Below are positions 5,026 through 5,477 of a stretch of DNA of 5,477 bases, one piece after another. This DNA is from [Eubacterium] saphenum (lineage in GTDB: Bacteria; Bacillota; Clostridia; Peptostreptococcales; Anaerovoracaceae), in assembly GCA_004555725.1 (NCBI GenBank), contig SFHC01000037.1, forward strand, positions 1 to 5,477, in the 5' to 3' direction. Position 1 is the stretch's first letter. The number at the start of each line of letters is the position of its first letter. The notes below the pieces were generated by a model. It made no database searches. It was given only the letters and a program-made list of their open reading frames with translations, and was not told the DNA's origin. A program made the translations under genes and the position numbers.

Positions 5026-5477
5026 TGCGTCCAGAACGCAAGTATTCAATATTATGACTCTTTATTTTTTAATTCCCTAGTTTGGACGCAGATCTACGCC
5101 ATCATTCGATCGATTTCCAATGGGATCTGCGTCCAGAACACAGGTATTCTGTATTATGACTCTTTATTTATTAATCACCTAGTTTGGACGCAGATTCTGT
5201 TCTTAATTATACCAATTTCCCGGCCTTCCTGCGTCCAATTTGCTGGTATACAATATACCGGTGTCAAATGACCAGTTTTGCGTAAATGGACGCAGATCAG
5301 TGCCGTTCAGGCATCCGGAATTGATAGGATTTGCGTCCAAAGTGAAGGTATTCAGTATATCGCCGTTATTTATTTCCTTTTTCTTCTTTGGACGCAATTC
5401 CCTTCCCCAATAATACCGGCAGCCCGCCCTTTCTGCGTCCAACCTGCAGGTATACTGTATGCTGACAACATATCATC
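5026..5477. repeat. Right part of 102-bp-period tandem array (units R1-R5)
   Basis: Unit starts are at 5026, 5128, 5230, 5332 and 5434, each exactly 102 bp apart. R1 to R4 end at 5090, 5192, 5294 and 5396, so all four are 65 bp and all begin TGCGTCCA and end TGGACGCA without change. R5 is cut by the window end. Linkers are 37 bp. A GGTATWCWRTATA-like core starts 15 bases into every unit, with one change in R1. R1 and R2 are near copies of each other, sharing TATTATGACTCTTTATTT and CTAGTT. R3 and R4 match L1 and L2. A degenerate half-unit, CGGACACA (4983-4990), may mark the old left edge, 2 bp off phase. No protein gene is convincing here, although the 102-bp period keeps one plus frame open except for a single stop in R3. 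Confidence 0.85.
5230..5411 (+). repeat. Long direct repeat, right copy (partner of 16-197)
   Basis: This spans units R3 and R4 and 15 bases of the following linker. It matches the left copy at about 167 of 182 positions with no gaps. The two differ mostly by transitions, and the right copy keeps the consensus 8-mers where the left copy has drifted (TGAGTCCA, TGGACGTA). The part matching the DUF169 3' end (5370-5411) keeps the same minus-strand frame and stop codon, but no DUF169 coding sequence precedes it here. Confidence 0.85.

Noticed and set aside
5203..5442. 79-aa minus-strand frame in the array
   Set aside because: It is explained by the 102-bp period and the inverted 8-mers, which leave both strands partly open. 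It has no ribosome site or conserved domain.
5026..5477. CRISPR array
   Set aside because: The constant parts are short 8-mers in alternating orientation plus a core, not one 23-47 bp direct repeat. The filler segments are shared between units instead of unique, and no cas gene is present.

Overview
The window looks like a piece of chromosome from an anaerobic, gut-type Firmicute of the class Clostridia. This is inferred from strong AGGAGG or AAGGAA ribosome binding sites, moderate GC, A/T-rich intergenic DNA and the style of the proteins. I cannot name a genus.

Layout. Positions 1-197 hold the end of a tandem repeat array. A gene for a DUF169 protein (156-1019, minus) runs into that array, so its last codons are repeat sequence. 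A 297-bp intergenic region with two outward promoters separates it from arsM (1317-2378, plus), an arsenite S-adenosylmethionine methyltransferase with all four expected cysteines and a cysteine-rich tail. A good Rho-independent terminator lies about 100 bp past arsM. A 160-nt leader with a strong -10 box, a possible 42-codon small ORF and two hairpins precedes a metallo-beta-lactamase/beta-CASP protein (2803-4254, plus). That protein lacks one of the usual metal-binding histidines. A 5-formyltetrahydrofolate cyclo-ligase gene (4371-4952, minus) converges on it. From 5026 to the window end the same tandem array reappears.

The most unusual content is the array. Seven units (two left, five right, the last cut by the window edge) start at exact 102-bp intervals. 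Each is a 65-bp element bounded by TGCGTCCA and its inverted copy TGGACGCA, followed by a 37-bp linker. So the 8-mers alternate in orientation at spacings of 57 and 45 bp. A second dyad, GGTATTCAGTATACC-like, sits at a fixed place inside each unit. The two left units and right units 3-4 are about 92% identical over 182 bp, so the four-gene block is flanked by long direct repeats. The array resembles the BIME type of alternating palindromic repeat in outline, but I do not recognise the family.

The genes do not form one evident pathway. ArsM and the DUF169 protein are a divergent pair that may share control. The cyclo-ligase is one-carbon/folate housekeeping. The beta-CASP protein is probably an RNA-processing nuclease or a derivative. 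No arsR, arsenite efflux pump, transposase, cas gene, tRNA or rRNA is visible.
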